Assembly (NCBI GenBank): GCA_009744235.1 | Contig: WPHV01000010.1 | Coordinates: forward strand, 170,566 to 234,565 | Reading direction: 5' to 3' | From: Gillisella vitis | GTDB taxonomy: Bacteria > Pseudomonadota > Alphaproteobacteria > Rhizobiales > Rhizobiaceae | DNA: 64,000 bases | Part shown: piece after piece, positions 26,873 through 34,903 of the stretch | How the letters are laid out: every line of letters begins with the position of its first letter | How positions within the stretch are numbered: position 1 is the stretch's first letter | Translations under genes and position numbers: made by a program | Notes under the pieces: model-generated | The model's database searches: none | Told to the model about the DNA's origin: nothing | The model's input: the letters and a program-made list of their open reading frames with translations, nothing else

Positions 26873-28243
26873 ATGAACGAGAAACCTGCCACCCTTTCCA
26901 ATCTTGCCGCCATCGATGCCGCTCATCATCTGCACCCGTTCAATGACACCAAAAAGCTGAATGAGGCAGGTGTGCGCATTATTGAGCGCGCCGAGGGCGT
27001 CCATATCTGGGATGCGACGGGCAAGAAATATCTCGATGCGTTTGGCGGGCTATGGTGCGTCAATGTCGGTTATGGCCGCAAGTCGATTGCCGATGCGGCC
27101 TATGCGCAAATGCAGGAACTACCCTATTACAACACGTTTTTCGGCTCCACCACGCCACCAGCGACGCTGCTGGCCCAGAAAGTGACCAGCCTGGCCGGGC
27201 CGCAGATGAACCATGTGTTCTTCACAAATTCGGGTTCCGAGGCCACCGATACATGGTTTCGCCTGGCGCGGGTCTATTGGAAGGCGCTCGGCCACCCCAC
27301 CAAGACGCAGGTGATCGCTCGCAAGAATGGCTATCATGGCTCGACCGTGGCGGGCGCTTCGCTGGGCGGTATGAAATACATGCATGAACAGGGCAATCTG
27401 CCGATTGAGGGCATTCACCATATCAACCAGCCCTATTGGTATGGCGAGGGCGGCATCCTTTCGCCTGAGGAGTTTGGCCTGAAGGCCGCGCAGGAGCTGG
27501 AAGCGAAAATTCTGGAACTTGGCGCGGAAAACGTTGCGGCCTTCGTGGCCGAACCCGTGCAAGGGGCGGGTGGGGTTATCATTCCGCCGGATAGCTATTG
27601 GCCGGAGATCGTGCGCATTTGCCAGCACTATGATGTGCTGCTGGTCTCCGACGAAGTGATCTGCGGCTTTGGCCGGTTGGGCAGCTGGTTCGGCTATCAG
27701 CATTTCGGTTTCGAGCCGGATCTGGCCCCGATCGCCAAGGGCCTATCGTCAGGCTACCTGCCGGTCGGCGGCGTGCTGGTCTCGGACCGGGTGGCCGAGG
27801 TGCTGATCAATGAGGTCGGCGATTTCAATCACGGCTATACCTATTCCGGCCATCCGGTCTGCGCGGCAGCGGCATTGGAAAATATCCGTATCCTCGAAGA
27901 TGAAAAACTGGTGGAGCGGGTGCGCGACGATATCGGCCCTTATTTCGCCACGGCGCTGGCGTCGCTTGCCGATCATCCGTGCGTGGGCGAGGTGGTCAGC
28001 CTTGGGCTGATCGGTGCGGTGCAACTGACGGCAGACAAGGCGTCGCGCCATCGCTTCGCCAAACCCGACGATGTCGGCGCGCAAGTGCGCAATCAGTGCG
28101 TTGCCAATGGCGTGATTGTCCGCGCCACCGGCGACCGCATGTTGTTTTCGCCGCCATTTATTATCTCCCGCGCCGAGGTTGATGAGGCGGTGGAGGTTTT
28201 GGGCAAGGCGCTGGATTGGCTGCGCGATCACTATCGCGAATAG
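26873..28243 (+). CDS. class III aminotransferase, putrescine/omega-amino acid:pyruvate type
   Basis: The 456-residue PLP enzyme has Lys289 as the Schiff base in IAKGLSSGYLP, Asp260 in LLVSDEVICGFGRLG, and GSEATDTWFRLARVYWKALG near 121-140. These sequences resemble SpuC-type putrescine/polyamine:pyruvate aminotransferases and omega-transaminases. With the divergent PuuA-like ligase it suggests degradation of putrescine or related amines, though substrate choice is not decided by sequence. The ATG at 26873 follows GAGGATG. A convergent hairpin terminator follows. Confidence 0.9.
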   Translation: MNEKPATLSNLAAIDAAHHLHPFNDTKKLNEAGVRIIERAEGVHIWDATGKKYLDAFGGLWCVNVGYGRKSIADAAYAQMQELPYYNTFFGSTTPPATLLAQKVTSLAGPQMNHVFFTNSGSEATDTWFRLARVYWKALGHPTKTQVIARKNGYHGSTVAGASLGGMKYMHEQGNLPIEGIHHINQPYWYGEGGILSPEEFGLKAAQELEAKILELGAENVAAFVAEPVQGAGGVIIPPDSYWPEIVRICQHYDVLLVSDEVICGFGRLGSWFGYQHFGFEPDLAPIAKGLSSGYLPVGGVLVSDRVAEVLINEVGDFNHGYTYSGHPVCAAAALENIRILEDEKLVERVRDDIGPYFATALASLADHPCVGEVVSLGLIGAVQLTADKASRHRFAKPDDVGAQVRNQCVANGVIVRATGDRMLFSPPFIISRAEVDEAVEVLGKALDWLRDHYRE

Positions 28244-28251
28244 GTCACGTC

Positions 28252-28282
28252 ATACCAAGGTCATTTTCAATGGCCTTGGTAT
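28252..28282. terminator. bidirectional hairpin terminator
   Basis: ATACCAAGGTCATT pairs with AATGGCCTTGGTAT (one G-U pair) over loop TTC. It separates the converging aminotransferase and DUF2218 genes and touches the DUF2218 stop codon. Confidence 0.8.
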
Positions 28283-28569
28283 CAGGCAGGTTTCCAATCA
28301 AAGGGCAGGGGCGCTTCGCGGAAGGCGAAGCGGTCGAGATGGCTGGAGACCACGCCTTTGAAGCGCTCCAGCAGGTCCTCGCTTGCGGCTTCGATGGTGA
28401 CGGTCAGTCCTGCCTCGTCGCAGGTCATCACAGCGATGGCGTTGTCGAATTTGACGGTACCTTTTTGATCGCCGAGATCGACCTCCAGCTTGTGGCTCCA
28501 GTGTTTGCAGAGTTGCTGAACATATTTCCAACCGTGTTCAGTGGGGACGGTGGCAATGGTTTTGGTCAT
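28282..28569 (-). CDS. DUF2218 protein
   Basis: The 95-residue protein has the DUF2218 sequence: a His-containing helix (EHGWKYVQQLCKHWSHKLEV), a beta strand rich in Asp/Lys, and a C-terminal HLDRFAFREAPLPFDW. The family is of unknown function and often sits by, or is fused to, siderophore-interacting ferric reductases. It starts 2 bases past the PadR gene, so the two are co-transcribed and probably both controlled by that regulator. Confidence 0.88.
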   Translation of the reverse strand: MTKTIATVPTEHGWKYVQQLCKHWSHKLEVDLGDQKGTVKFDNAIAVMTCDEAGLTVTIEAASEDLLERFKGVVSSHLDRFAFREAPLPFDWKPA

Positions 28570-28571
28570 GG

Positions 28572-29174
28572 TCAAAGCCTTTCAATCTTGCTGGCTGCTT
28601 CATCGAGAATGCGGGCGACGTCCAATTGCGTCTCACGCGATACGTCGTCCTGGGCGAGCCGGTCATGGATCACGGCGCGCAGATTATGGATTGCCCGGCG
28701 CACCGGCCCGGCATCGGTGCGTTCGGTCAATTTGGCAAGGGCGGTCAGCCGGGCGATGGCAATCTCGACCGCCTCGGCATTGTCGTCGAGGTGGATTTTT
28801 CCAGCCTCGGTAATGCCCAGCAATTTGCGGGCGCCCTCAGTCTGTTGTTCTTCGGCAAGGCCCATATCCAGCAGCAGGGTCATGGTCGGATAGATCACGC
28901 CGGGGCTGGGCGCATAGGCACCGCCCGAGAGCCGTTCGATTTCGCGGATCAGGTCATAGCCATGGCGCGGCAGTTCCGAAATCAGCTTCAGCAGCACCAG
29001 CCGCAATTCGCCGGTTTCAAACATCCGGCGACGTTCGCCATCGCGTCCGTGCTTGCCGCCTGGTCCCTTGTGTCCAAAGGGACCGCCACGCATCGCCTGC
29101 ATCAGGTCGGTAAGCCGATGACCATGCCTGCCACCATGCTCCCCTTGGTATTCGTGTGAATGAGAAAATCGCAT
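28572..29174 (-). CDS. PadR-family regulator, His-rich YqjI-like
   Basis: The 200-residue protein starts with a His/Gly-rich segment (MRFSHSHEYQGEHGGRHGHR) followed by a winged helix-turn-helix of the PadR type, GELRLVLLKLISELPRHGYDLI and the wing YAPSPGVIYPTMTLLLDMGL. The layout is that of E. coli YqjI, a nickel-responsive repressor of a ferric reductase gene (established for YqjI). Metal binding by the N-terminal histidines is inference. A perfect palindrome lies 26 bases upstream of its ATG, consistent with autoregulation. Confidence 0.9.
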   Translation of the reverse strand: MRFSHSHEYQGEHGGRHGHRLTDLMQAMRGGPFGHKGPGGKHGRDGERRRMFETGELRLVLLKLISELPRHGYDLIREIERLSGGAYAPSPGVIYPTMTLLLDMGLAEEQQTEGARKLLGITEAGKIHLDDNAEAVEIAIARLTALAKLTERTDAGPVRRAIHNLRAVIHDRLAQDDVSRETQLDVARILDEAASKIERL

Positions 29175-29200
29175 TGTGTATCTCCGATAAGTTTTATAGG

Positions 29201-29218
29201 TCTAAGATATATCTTAGA
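29201..29218. promoter_or_regulatory. 18-bp perfect palindrome, likely PadR operator
   Basis: TCTAAGATATATCTTAGA is symmetric without a spacer and lies 26 bases before the padR-like start, beside a TATAAAA-like -10 region. Best read as the autoregulatory site of the His-rich PadR protein. Confidence 0.75.
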
Positions 29219-29265
29219 TAAAATCGATCAAGAGGCATTTTGATCTTTTTTGCCAAATCGAAATA

Positions 29266-30792
29266 TCAGGGTGTGGTGGAGTAATAGAGGGCGTAGCCGA
29301 AGGAATAGAGCGAATGCGGCCGCCCATGCAGGAAGGGCAGGGCGATTTCGCCGACCGATTGGGCCTGTAGACCGGGATAGGTGGCGATCCAGTCCTTCAT
29401 GGCCTTTGGCATTTCCGGGTTGGGCCTGCCGAAATTGCGCCAAATCACCATCAGCGGATGCTGTGCGTCGAAACGCGCCGGTGCAGGCACGCCGCTTGTC
29501 GGCGGAACGGTAACAGCAATATCGGGCGCGTGCAGGCGGATGTTGCCGGCCATCTGCTGATCGCTGGTCAGCACCAGAACTGGGCGGCTTGGCGCAGAGG
29601 CCAGCGCCGTGGCAACGGCCTGGCCATAGGGTACATTCTGCTTCTGGTAATGGCCGATAATGCCGGCACCGACCACGCGGCCATAGAGGATCACCGGCAC
29701 CAGCACCATGATGGCAAGCGCGACGACCAGAAAGCGGCGCAACTGTCCCTCTTCGCCTAAGCCTGCTGCCTCGACTTTCAGGCAAAGATAGAGCGGCAGC
29801 ATCAGGAAACAGGGCGCAAGCCAGCGGTCCTTGATGGCGCTGACGCCGCCGAAAATTACCATCAGCGCCAGAACGGCGACCACCAGCAGCATCATCCGGC
29901 CCAGCAGCCGGGTCCATTCATTGCTGGCGGACAAAACGGAGGCGGCTGGGCGCGGCAGATGCGGGAAGGGCAGGGTGCGGGCGAAGGGTATCAGCAGCAG
30001 CGCCATGGTGGGGGCTGCGCTGGCCAGAACCGCAGTGCTGAGCGATGTCAGACCCTTGAAGATCTGCTGTGGCAGGCTGGTAATATTGTCATCGGTCATT
30101 TTACCCAGCGTATTGCGGGTCGCTTCCTGCATATGCTGGAAAAACCACAGGGCATGCGGCAGCAAGATGGCCAATGCCACGCCAGCCGTCAGCAGGATGC
30201 GCCAGTCCATTACACGTCGGCGAAACTTCGGCTCCGCCAGGATGGCGAGGAAGGCGGCGCTGACCAATAGGACGAAGTTGTATTTGGAAATAAACCCACA
30301 GCCGATCGCAGCCCCGGTCAGGGCATAGCTCCAGCGACTGGGCGATTTCAGGGTCCGCAACACCCCGAACAGCAGCAGCGCGGTGCAGAAAATCAGCGCG
30401 ACAGTATGGGTCAGGTCTCGCTGTGCCTCAAAGCTGATCTGCGGCATGGTCAACAGGCTAAGGCAGGCGATGATCACGAGATCACGGCTTTTCAGCACCT
30501 GCGCTGCGGCCAGCGCGATCAACACGTAGCTGGCAAACAGCATCAGGTTTTTCAATAGCGCCAGCGCCAGCCGGTTGGGGCCAAGCAGCTCCACCACACC
30601 ATACTGGATCCAGTTATAGAACGGCGGTTGGCTGTCGTAACCGATTGACAGCCATTGCGCATAATAGAGCTGCTGGCCTTCATCGAGTTCCAGCGAGGCG
30701 GGCAAGGCCAGTCGCACCAGCACCTGCACGATGAAATAGACGCCCAGAAGAAGAAAGAGCGAAGCGGGCTTCTGCCGGAGCGTCGAAATCAT
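29266..30792 (-). CDS. ArnT-like glycosyltransferase (GT39/PMT family)
   Basis: The 508-residue integral membrane protein has 11-12 hydrophobic segments and a C-terminal periplasmic part from about residue 400. LELDEGQQLYYAQW carries the conserved acidic residue of loop 1, and SQPPFYNWIQ is the PMT_2 proline motif. Such enzymes move a sugar from polyprenyl phosphate to lipid A, core or another envelope acceptor. It starts one base after the stop of the GT2 synthase, so the two act in one pathway. Rhizobial Rgt proteins that add galacturonate to LPS belong to this family; that is a candidate role only. Confidence 0.85.
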   Translation of the reverse strand: MISTLRQKPASLFLLLGVYFIVQVLVRLALPASLELDEGQQLYYAQWLSIGYDSQPPFYNWIQYGVVELLGPNRLALALLKNLMLFASYVLIALAAAQVLKSRDLVIIACLSLLTMPQISFEAQRDLTHTVALIFCTALLLFGVLRTLKSPSRWSYALTGAAIGCGFISKYNFVLLVSAAFLAILAEPKFRRRVMDWRILLTAGVALAILLPHALWFFQHMQEATRNTLGKMTDDNITSLPQQIFKGLTSLSTAVLASAAPTMALLLIPFARTLPFPHLPRPAASVLSASNEWTRLLGRMMLLVVAVLALMVIFGGVSAIKDRWLAPCFLMLPLYLCLKVEAAGLGEEGQLRRFLVVALAIMVLVPVILYGRVVGAGIIGHYQKQNVPYGQAVATALASAPSRPVLVLTSDQQMAGNIRLHAPDIAVTVPPTSGVPAPARFDAQHPLMVIWRNFGRPNPEMPKAMKDWIATYPGLQAQSVGEIALPFLHGRPHSLYSFGYALYYSTTP

Positions 30793-30793
30793 C

Positions 30794-31834
30794 TCAGATA
30801 TCCTTGGTATCCGGTGCTTGGGTATCCGGAGCCTGCTCATAGGTCTTGCGGATCACGTAGGCGCGGGGCGTATCGTAGGAACGGGTCAGCATTTCCGCGA
30901 CAATGCCAGTGGTGATCATCTGGATCGAGGCCAAAAACAGCATGACGCCGACCAGCAGCAGCGGCCGCGTGCCGATATCCTCGCCCATCAGCTTGATGAC
31001 GAACAGATAGAACAGGATCAGCGCGCTGAGCGTGCCGATGAAAAAGCCGATCATCCCGAAGAAATGGCCGGGCCTCTGGCGAAACCGCATGAAGAACAGC
31101 ACGGCCAGCAGATCGAGCACGACGCGGGCGGTGCGGGAAATGCCGTATTTCGAGGTGCCAAACTGGCGGGCATGGTGATTGACCACGGTCTCGCCGATCC
31201 TTGACGATGGAATGACGCTGGCGACCCAGGCAGGAATGAAGCGGTGCATTCCGCCCATGATGCTGATCTGCTTGATGATATGGGCACGGTAGAGCTTCAG
31301 GCCGCAGCCGTAATCGTGGATGCGCACGCCGGTCACCTTGCCGATCAACCGGTTGGCGCACCAGGAGGGGATCTTGCGCAGCACCAGCGCATCCTGCCTG
31401 GCCTTGCGCCAGCCGCAGAGCAGGTCGAGATCGCGGCTTTCCAACTCGGTGATCATGCCGGGAATATCGTGCGGGTCGTTTTGCAGGTCGCCGTCCAGCG
31501 AGGCAATCAGCCGTCCGCGTGCCGCGTCAAAACCAGCCTGAAGGCCTGCTGCCTGGCCGAAATTGCGCTGGAATTCAATGATTTTCAGGTCGAGGCCTTC
31601 ACGGCCGATATAGGCCTGCGCCCGGCTCAATGTCCGGTCTGTGGAGCCGTCGTCGATGACGATCAGTTCCCAGAGCTTGCCGAAATCCTTCAGCGCTTCC
31701 ATCACCCGCTCGATCATCCGCCCGATATTGTCTTCTTCGTTCATGAAGGGAACGATGACCGACAGCTCGATCGCGGATGCGGCATCATCGGAGGAAGCAT
31801 GGCCGGTCACGGCGGCGAAACGGTCTGTCGGCAA
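30794..31834 (-). CDS. family 2 glycosyltransferase, polyprenyl-phosphate sugar synthase type
   Basis: The 346-residue protein has an N-terminal GT-A domain (LSVIVPFMNEEDNI, VIDDGSTDRTL, SLDGDLQNDPHDI) and two C-terminal membrane helices (about 235-310), as in ArnC, GtrB and dolichol-phosphate mannose synthase. It would make the lipid-linked sugar used by the downstream ArnT-like enzyme. The start appears to be TTG at 31834, with CGGAG about nine bases upstream; the first internal ATG lies inside the catalytic domain. The C-terminus carries a repeat QAPDTQAPDT encoded by a 15-bp tandem duplication. Confidence 0.88.
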   Translation of the reverse strand: MPTDRFAAVTGHASSDDAASAIELSVIVPFMNEEDNIGRMIERVMEALKDFGKLWELIVIDDGSTDRTLSRAQAYIGREGLDLKIIEFQRNFGQAAGLQAGFDAARGRLIASLDGDLQNDPHDIPGMITELESRDLDLLCGWRKARQDALVLRKIPSWCANRLIGKVTGVRIHDYGCGLKLYRAHIIKQISIMGGMHRFIPAWVASVIPSSRIGETVVNHHARQFGTSKYGISRTARVVLDLLAVLFFMRFRQRPGHFFGMIGFFIGTLSALILFYLFVIKLMGEDIGTRPLLLVGVMLFLASIQMITTGIVAEMLTRSYDTPRAYVIRKTYEQAPDTQAPDTKDI

Positions 31835-31920
31835 GGGAGGAACTCCGAAAATTGCTGGCCTTTATAAGTCCGGGTGTTATAGGAACCGGCGCGGCCACGC
31901 AATTCGGAACTGTCAGGGCA

Positions 31921-32892
31921 ATGACCTCAATCGATCAAAGTCACCGCAAATCGTGGATAAAGCGCCATGGCGTTTCGCTCATCGCCTTTATCGCCATTGC
32001 CGCTTATGTGGTTTTTGTCGAAGCCGTCTGGGGCTGGGGGATGGTGCTGCGAGAGTGGCAGGCGCTGGGCCTTTCAACAGTGCTGCTGGCACTGGGCCTG
32101 TTGGTGTCCACCTCTCTGGTGCGGGCCTGGCGGATCTACGATTATTTTCCACACCAAACCTCGGGCCGGTTTACCGCGCTGTTTCATCTGGCGCAGGTCC
32201 ATAATCTCCTCAATATTCTTCTGCCGTTTCGAAGCGGTGAAACCAGCTTTCCGCTGCTGATGCGCTCGGAATTTTCCGTGCCGCTGTTGTCTGGCACTTC
32301 GGCGCTGCTGGTGATGCGGCTCCTGGATCTGCACGCGCTTCTGGCCGCCGCCGGTCTCGGCCTGGTGCTGGGCAAGCCGCAGCCCAAAGTGTGGGGAATG
32401 GTCTGGCTGCTGTTTCTGGTCCTGCCGCTGATCGGCTTTGCGTTAAAACGCCCTGCTTTAGCTTTCGCAAGGGCGCGGTTTTCCGGCAGGCTGCTGAAGA
32501 TGGTCGAAGGGGTGGAGGCAGGCCTGCCTGCGCATAAGGCGGCCTTTTTCCGGGCCTGGGCCATGACCATTGTCACCTGGGGTACCAAAGTTCTGGTGTT
32601 TGCCTGGGTGTTGAGCCTGATGCAGGTGACACCGCTATCTGCGGCTTTTGGCGGAGCGCTGGGCGGCGAGCTTTCCTCCGTCCTGCCGTTTCATGCGCCG
32701 GCTGGCGTCGGCACCTATCCGGCTGGCATCGTCGCCGGTGCGGCGGCTCTTGGAGCGGCAGTGCAGGATATGGACGGATTGGCCAAGGCCGCCGTCAACC
32801 TGCATCTGATCGTCATCGTTTCAGCCCTGCTCAGTGCAGCGCTGTCGCTGGCGCTGAACGCGATCTTCCCTTCGCCTGCGCAAAAGCCCTAA
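31921..32892 (+). CDS. UPF0104/AglD-type membrane protein (flippase-like)
   Basis: The 323-residue protein has about eight transmembrane helices and belongs to the family of the MprF flippase-like membrane domain (lysylphosphatidylglycerol synthase TM region). The family landmark is LNILLPFRSGETSFPLLM, with PAGVGTYPAGIVAGA near the C-terminus. It is divergent from the GT2 gene by 86 bases, which suggests a related job such as moving or presenting a modified lipid. ATG at 31921 is used; an earlier in-frame start at 31777 would overlap the divergent gene. Confidence 0.82.
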   Translation: MTSIDQSHRKSWIKRHGVSLIAFIAIAAYVVFVEAVWGWGMVLREWQALGLSTVLLALGLLVSTSLVRAWRIYDYFPHQTSGRFTALFHLAQVHNLLNILLPFRSGETSFPLLMRSEFSVPLLSGTSALLVMRLLDLHALLAAAGLGLVLGKPQPKVWGMVWLLFLVLPLIGFALKRPALAFARARFSGRLLKMVEGVEAGLPAHKAAFFRAWAMTIVTWGTKVLVFAWVLSLMQVTPLSAAFGGALGGELSSVLPFHAPAGVGTYPAGIVAGAAALGAAVQDMDGLAKAAVNLHLIVIVSALLSAALSLALNAIFPSPAQKP

Positions 32893-32927
32893 AACGGCAG
32901 GCATCAACGGCAAGGCATCGAAGCTGC

Positions 32928-34442
32928 TTACTGGAAGGCCGTTTCGAAAAAGCTTCTCAGCTTGCGCGAATGCAGTTTTTCGGTTGGCATGGCGCCGAGC
33001 TTCTGTAAGGCGCGGATACCGATCTGCAAATGCTGGCTGACCTGGGTCTTGTAGAAAGCCGTCGCCATGCCCGGCAGTTTCAATTCGCCATGCAGCGGCT
33101 TGTCGGAGACGCAGAGCAAGGTGCCATAGGGAACGCGGAAGCGGAAGCCATTGGCGGCAATCGTCGCGGATTCCATGTCGAGCGCAATGGCGCGCGACTG
33201 CGACAGGCGCTTCACCGGGCCGCGCTGGTCGCGCAGTTCCCAGTTGCGATTGTCGATGGTGGCTACCGTGCCGGTGCGCATGATGCGCTTCAGCTCGAAG
33301 CCTTCATAACCGGTAATTTCCTCGACAGCATCTTCCAGTGCCAGCTGCACTTCGGCCAAAGCCGGGATCGGTACCCAGACAGGCAGGTCGTCGTCCAGCA
33401 CGTGGTCTTCACGCATATAGGCATGAGCCAGCACATAATCGCCGAGCCGCTGGCTGTTGCGAAGGCCAGCGCAGTGGCCAAGCATCAGCCATGCATGCGG
33501 GCGCAGCACGGCGACGTGGTCGGTAATGGTCTTGGCATTGGACGGGCCAACGCCGATATTGACCATGGTAATACCGGCATGCCCCTTCATTTTCAGATGA
33601 TAGGCAGGCATTTGCGGCAGTCGGCCAAGCGGCGCGCCGGAAGAGGGCGCATTTTCACCCGCTTGCGTGGTGATATTGCCCGGCTCGACAAAGGCCGTAT
33701 AGCCTTCGCCGCCATTGGCCATCAGGGTGCGGGCATAGGCGCAGAATTCATCCACATAGAACTGATAGTTGGTGAACAGCACGAAGTTCTGGAAATGCTT
33801 GGCGCTGGTCGCCGTATAATGCGACAGCCGCGCCAGCGAATAATCGATCCGCTGCGCCGTGAACGGCGCCAGTGGAAACGGTTCGCCGGCTGGCGGCTCA
33901 TATTCGCCATTGGCGATCTCGTCGTCCGTGGTCGAAAGATCAGGCGTATCGAAAATATCGCGCAACTGGATATCGGAAAAGCCGGTGGGCGAAGCCTCGA
34001 CATGCGCGCCTTCGCCAAAGGCGAAATGCAGCGGGATCGGCGTCGTTGATTCACAGACCTTGACCGGAACCTGATGATTGCGCATCAGCAGGGACAGCTG
34101 TTCCTTGAGATAATGGCGAAACAATTTCGGATTGGTGAGCGTCGTGGTGTAGACGCCGGGCGAGGTGACGTGGCCATAGGAAAGCCGGGTATCCAGATGG
34201 CCGAAACTATTGGTCTCAATACTGACCTGCGGATAGAAGGCCCGGTAACGACCCTCTATCGGCGCGCCATTGGCAAGGGCTGTAAATGCATCGATGAGAA
34301 ACGCCGTATTGCGCTCATAGATTTCTGTAATCGCATCGACAGCCTCATTGGCATCGGCAAACAGCCTTGCCTCATAAGCGGGTGGGCTGATGATGGTGAC
34401 GGGGATAGGCCCAGGGATGGAATTGACGATTCTATTGCTCAT
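32928..34442 (-). CDS. amn: AMP nucleosidase
   Basis: The 504-residue enzyme hydrolyses AMP to adenine and ribose 5-phosphate, controlling purine balance. The N-terminal regulatory domain is followed by a nucleoside-phosphorylase-like catalytic domain: NIGVGPSNAKTITDHVAVLRPHAWLMLGHCAGLR near residues 295-330 and ALDMESATIAANGFRFRVPYGTLLCVSDKPLHGE near 420-455. Length matches the family. Converges on the flippase-like gene across 35 bases. No linked genes share the pathway. Confidence 0.95.
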   Translation of the reverse strand: MSNRIVNSIPGPIPVTIISPPAYEARLFADANEAVDAITEIYERNTAFLIDAFTALANGAPIEGRYRAFYPQVSIETNSFGHLDTRLSYGHVTSPGVYTTTLTNPKLFRHYLKEQLSLLMRNHQVPVKVCESTTPIPLHFAFGEGAHVEASPTGFSDIQLRDIFDTPDLSTTDDEIANGEYEPPAGEPFPLAPFTAQRIDYSLARLSHYTATSAKHFQNFVLFTNYQFYVDEFCAYARTLMANGGEGYTAFVEPGNITTQAGENAPSSGAPLGRLPQMPAYHLKMKGHAGITMVNIGVGPSNAKTITDHVAVLRPHAWLMLGHCAGLRNSQRLGDYVLAHAYMREDHVLDDDLPVWVPIPALAEVQLALEDAVEEITGYEGFELKRIMRTGTVATIDNRNWELRDQRGPVKRLSQSRAIALDMESATIAANGFRFRVPYGTLLCVSDKPLHGELKLPGMATAFYKTQVSQHLQIGIRALQKLGAMPTEKLHSRKLRSFFETAFQ

Positions 34443-34501
34443 GAGACGTTATATATCGGTCTGAATAACAAGCAAACGACAGCCATGCATTTCCGCTGAT
34501 T

Positions 34502-34696
34502 TTATCCCCTGCGCGCGGTGATGTTTTGATTGGCAAACGACGACCCGTTTTGCAGTGAATAGAGCCGCTCTCCCGCCAGGCCCGTGCGCAGGTTTTGCGG
34601 TATGCGGGCAGAATTGACGACCAGTATGGAAAACAGCGCCGCGAACACCGCCATGATAACCGTTACCGCCGTCAGCCGTAGTGCAATCTCTCTCAT
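34502..34696 (-). CDS. small single-helix membrane or secreted protein (64 aa)
   Basis: One hydrophobic helix (about residues 6-28, LRLTAVTVIMAVFAALFSILVV) is followed by a polar tail ending SSFANQNITARRG. A strong GGGGG ribosome binding site lies just upstream of the ATG. An inverted repeat begins 10 bases upstream of the start. No family recognised; could be an uncleaved anchor or a signal sequence. Confidence 0.62.
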   Translation of the reverse strand: MREIALRLTAVTVIMAVFAALFSILVVNSARIPQNLRTGLAGERLYSLQNGSSFANQNITARRG

Positions 34697-34705
34697 GATA
34701 TCCCC

Positions 34706-34746
34706 CGATAGCTTGATGGTTTTGATATAAAACGATCAAGCTATCG
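34706..34746. promoter_or_regulatory. 12-bp inverted repeat upstream of the 64-aa gene
   Basis: CGATAGCTTGAT and ATCAAGCTATCG flank 17 bases containing GATATAAAA. Its position 10 bases before the start codon, overlapping the 5' leader, suits an operator or an RNA hairpin hiding the ribosome binding site. Confidence 0.6.
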
Positions 34747-34849
34747 CGAGGCTGGAATCCCCTCTGACGCTGTTGTTTTAAGGTTTCTGTCCCTTGAACT
34801 TGGCGCTGTGATATTTACCTCAGGACAGGAAGCGACTGCATCATTTGAA

Positions 34850-34896
34850 GTGCTACAGCATCGGCATTTGATAAAACACACGATGCCGTAAAGGAG
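34850..34896. repeat. degenerate copy of the GCTACAG...GCTGTAG intergenic repeat
   Basis: Read on the reverse strand, GTGTGTTTTATC...ATGC...GCTGTAG resembles the element at 56741-56796. It ends at the ribosome binding site of the GST gene. Confidence 0.4.
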
Positions 34897-34903
34897 AGAG
34901 CCC

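Noticed and set aside
33030-34049. 339-codon open frame antisense to AMP nucleosidase
   Set aside because: No family similarity and complete overlap with a well-supported gene.
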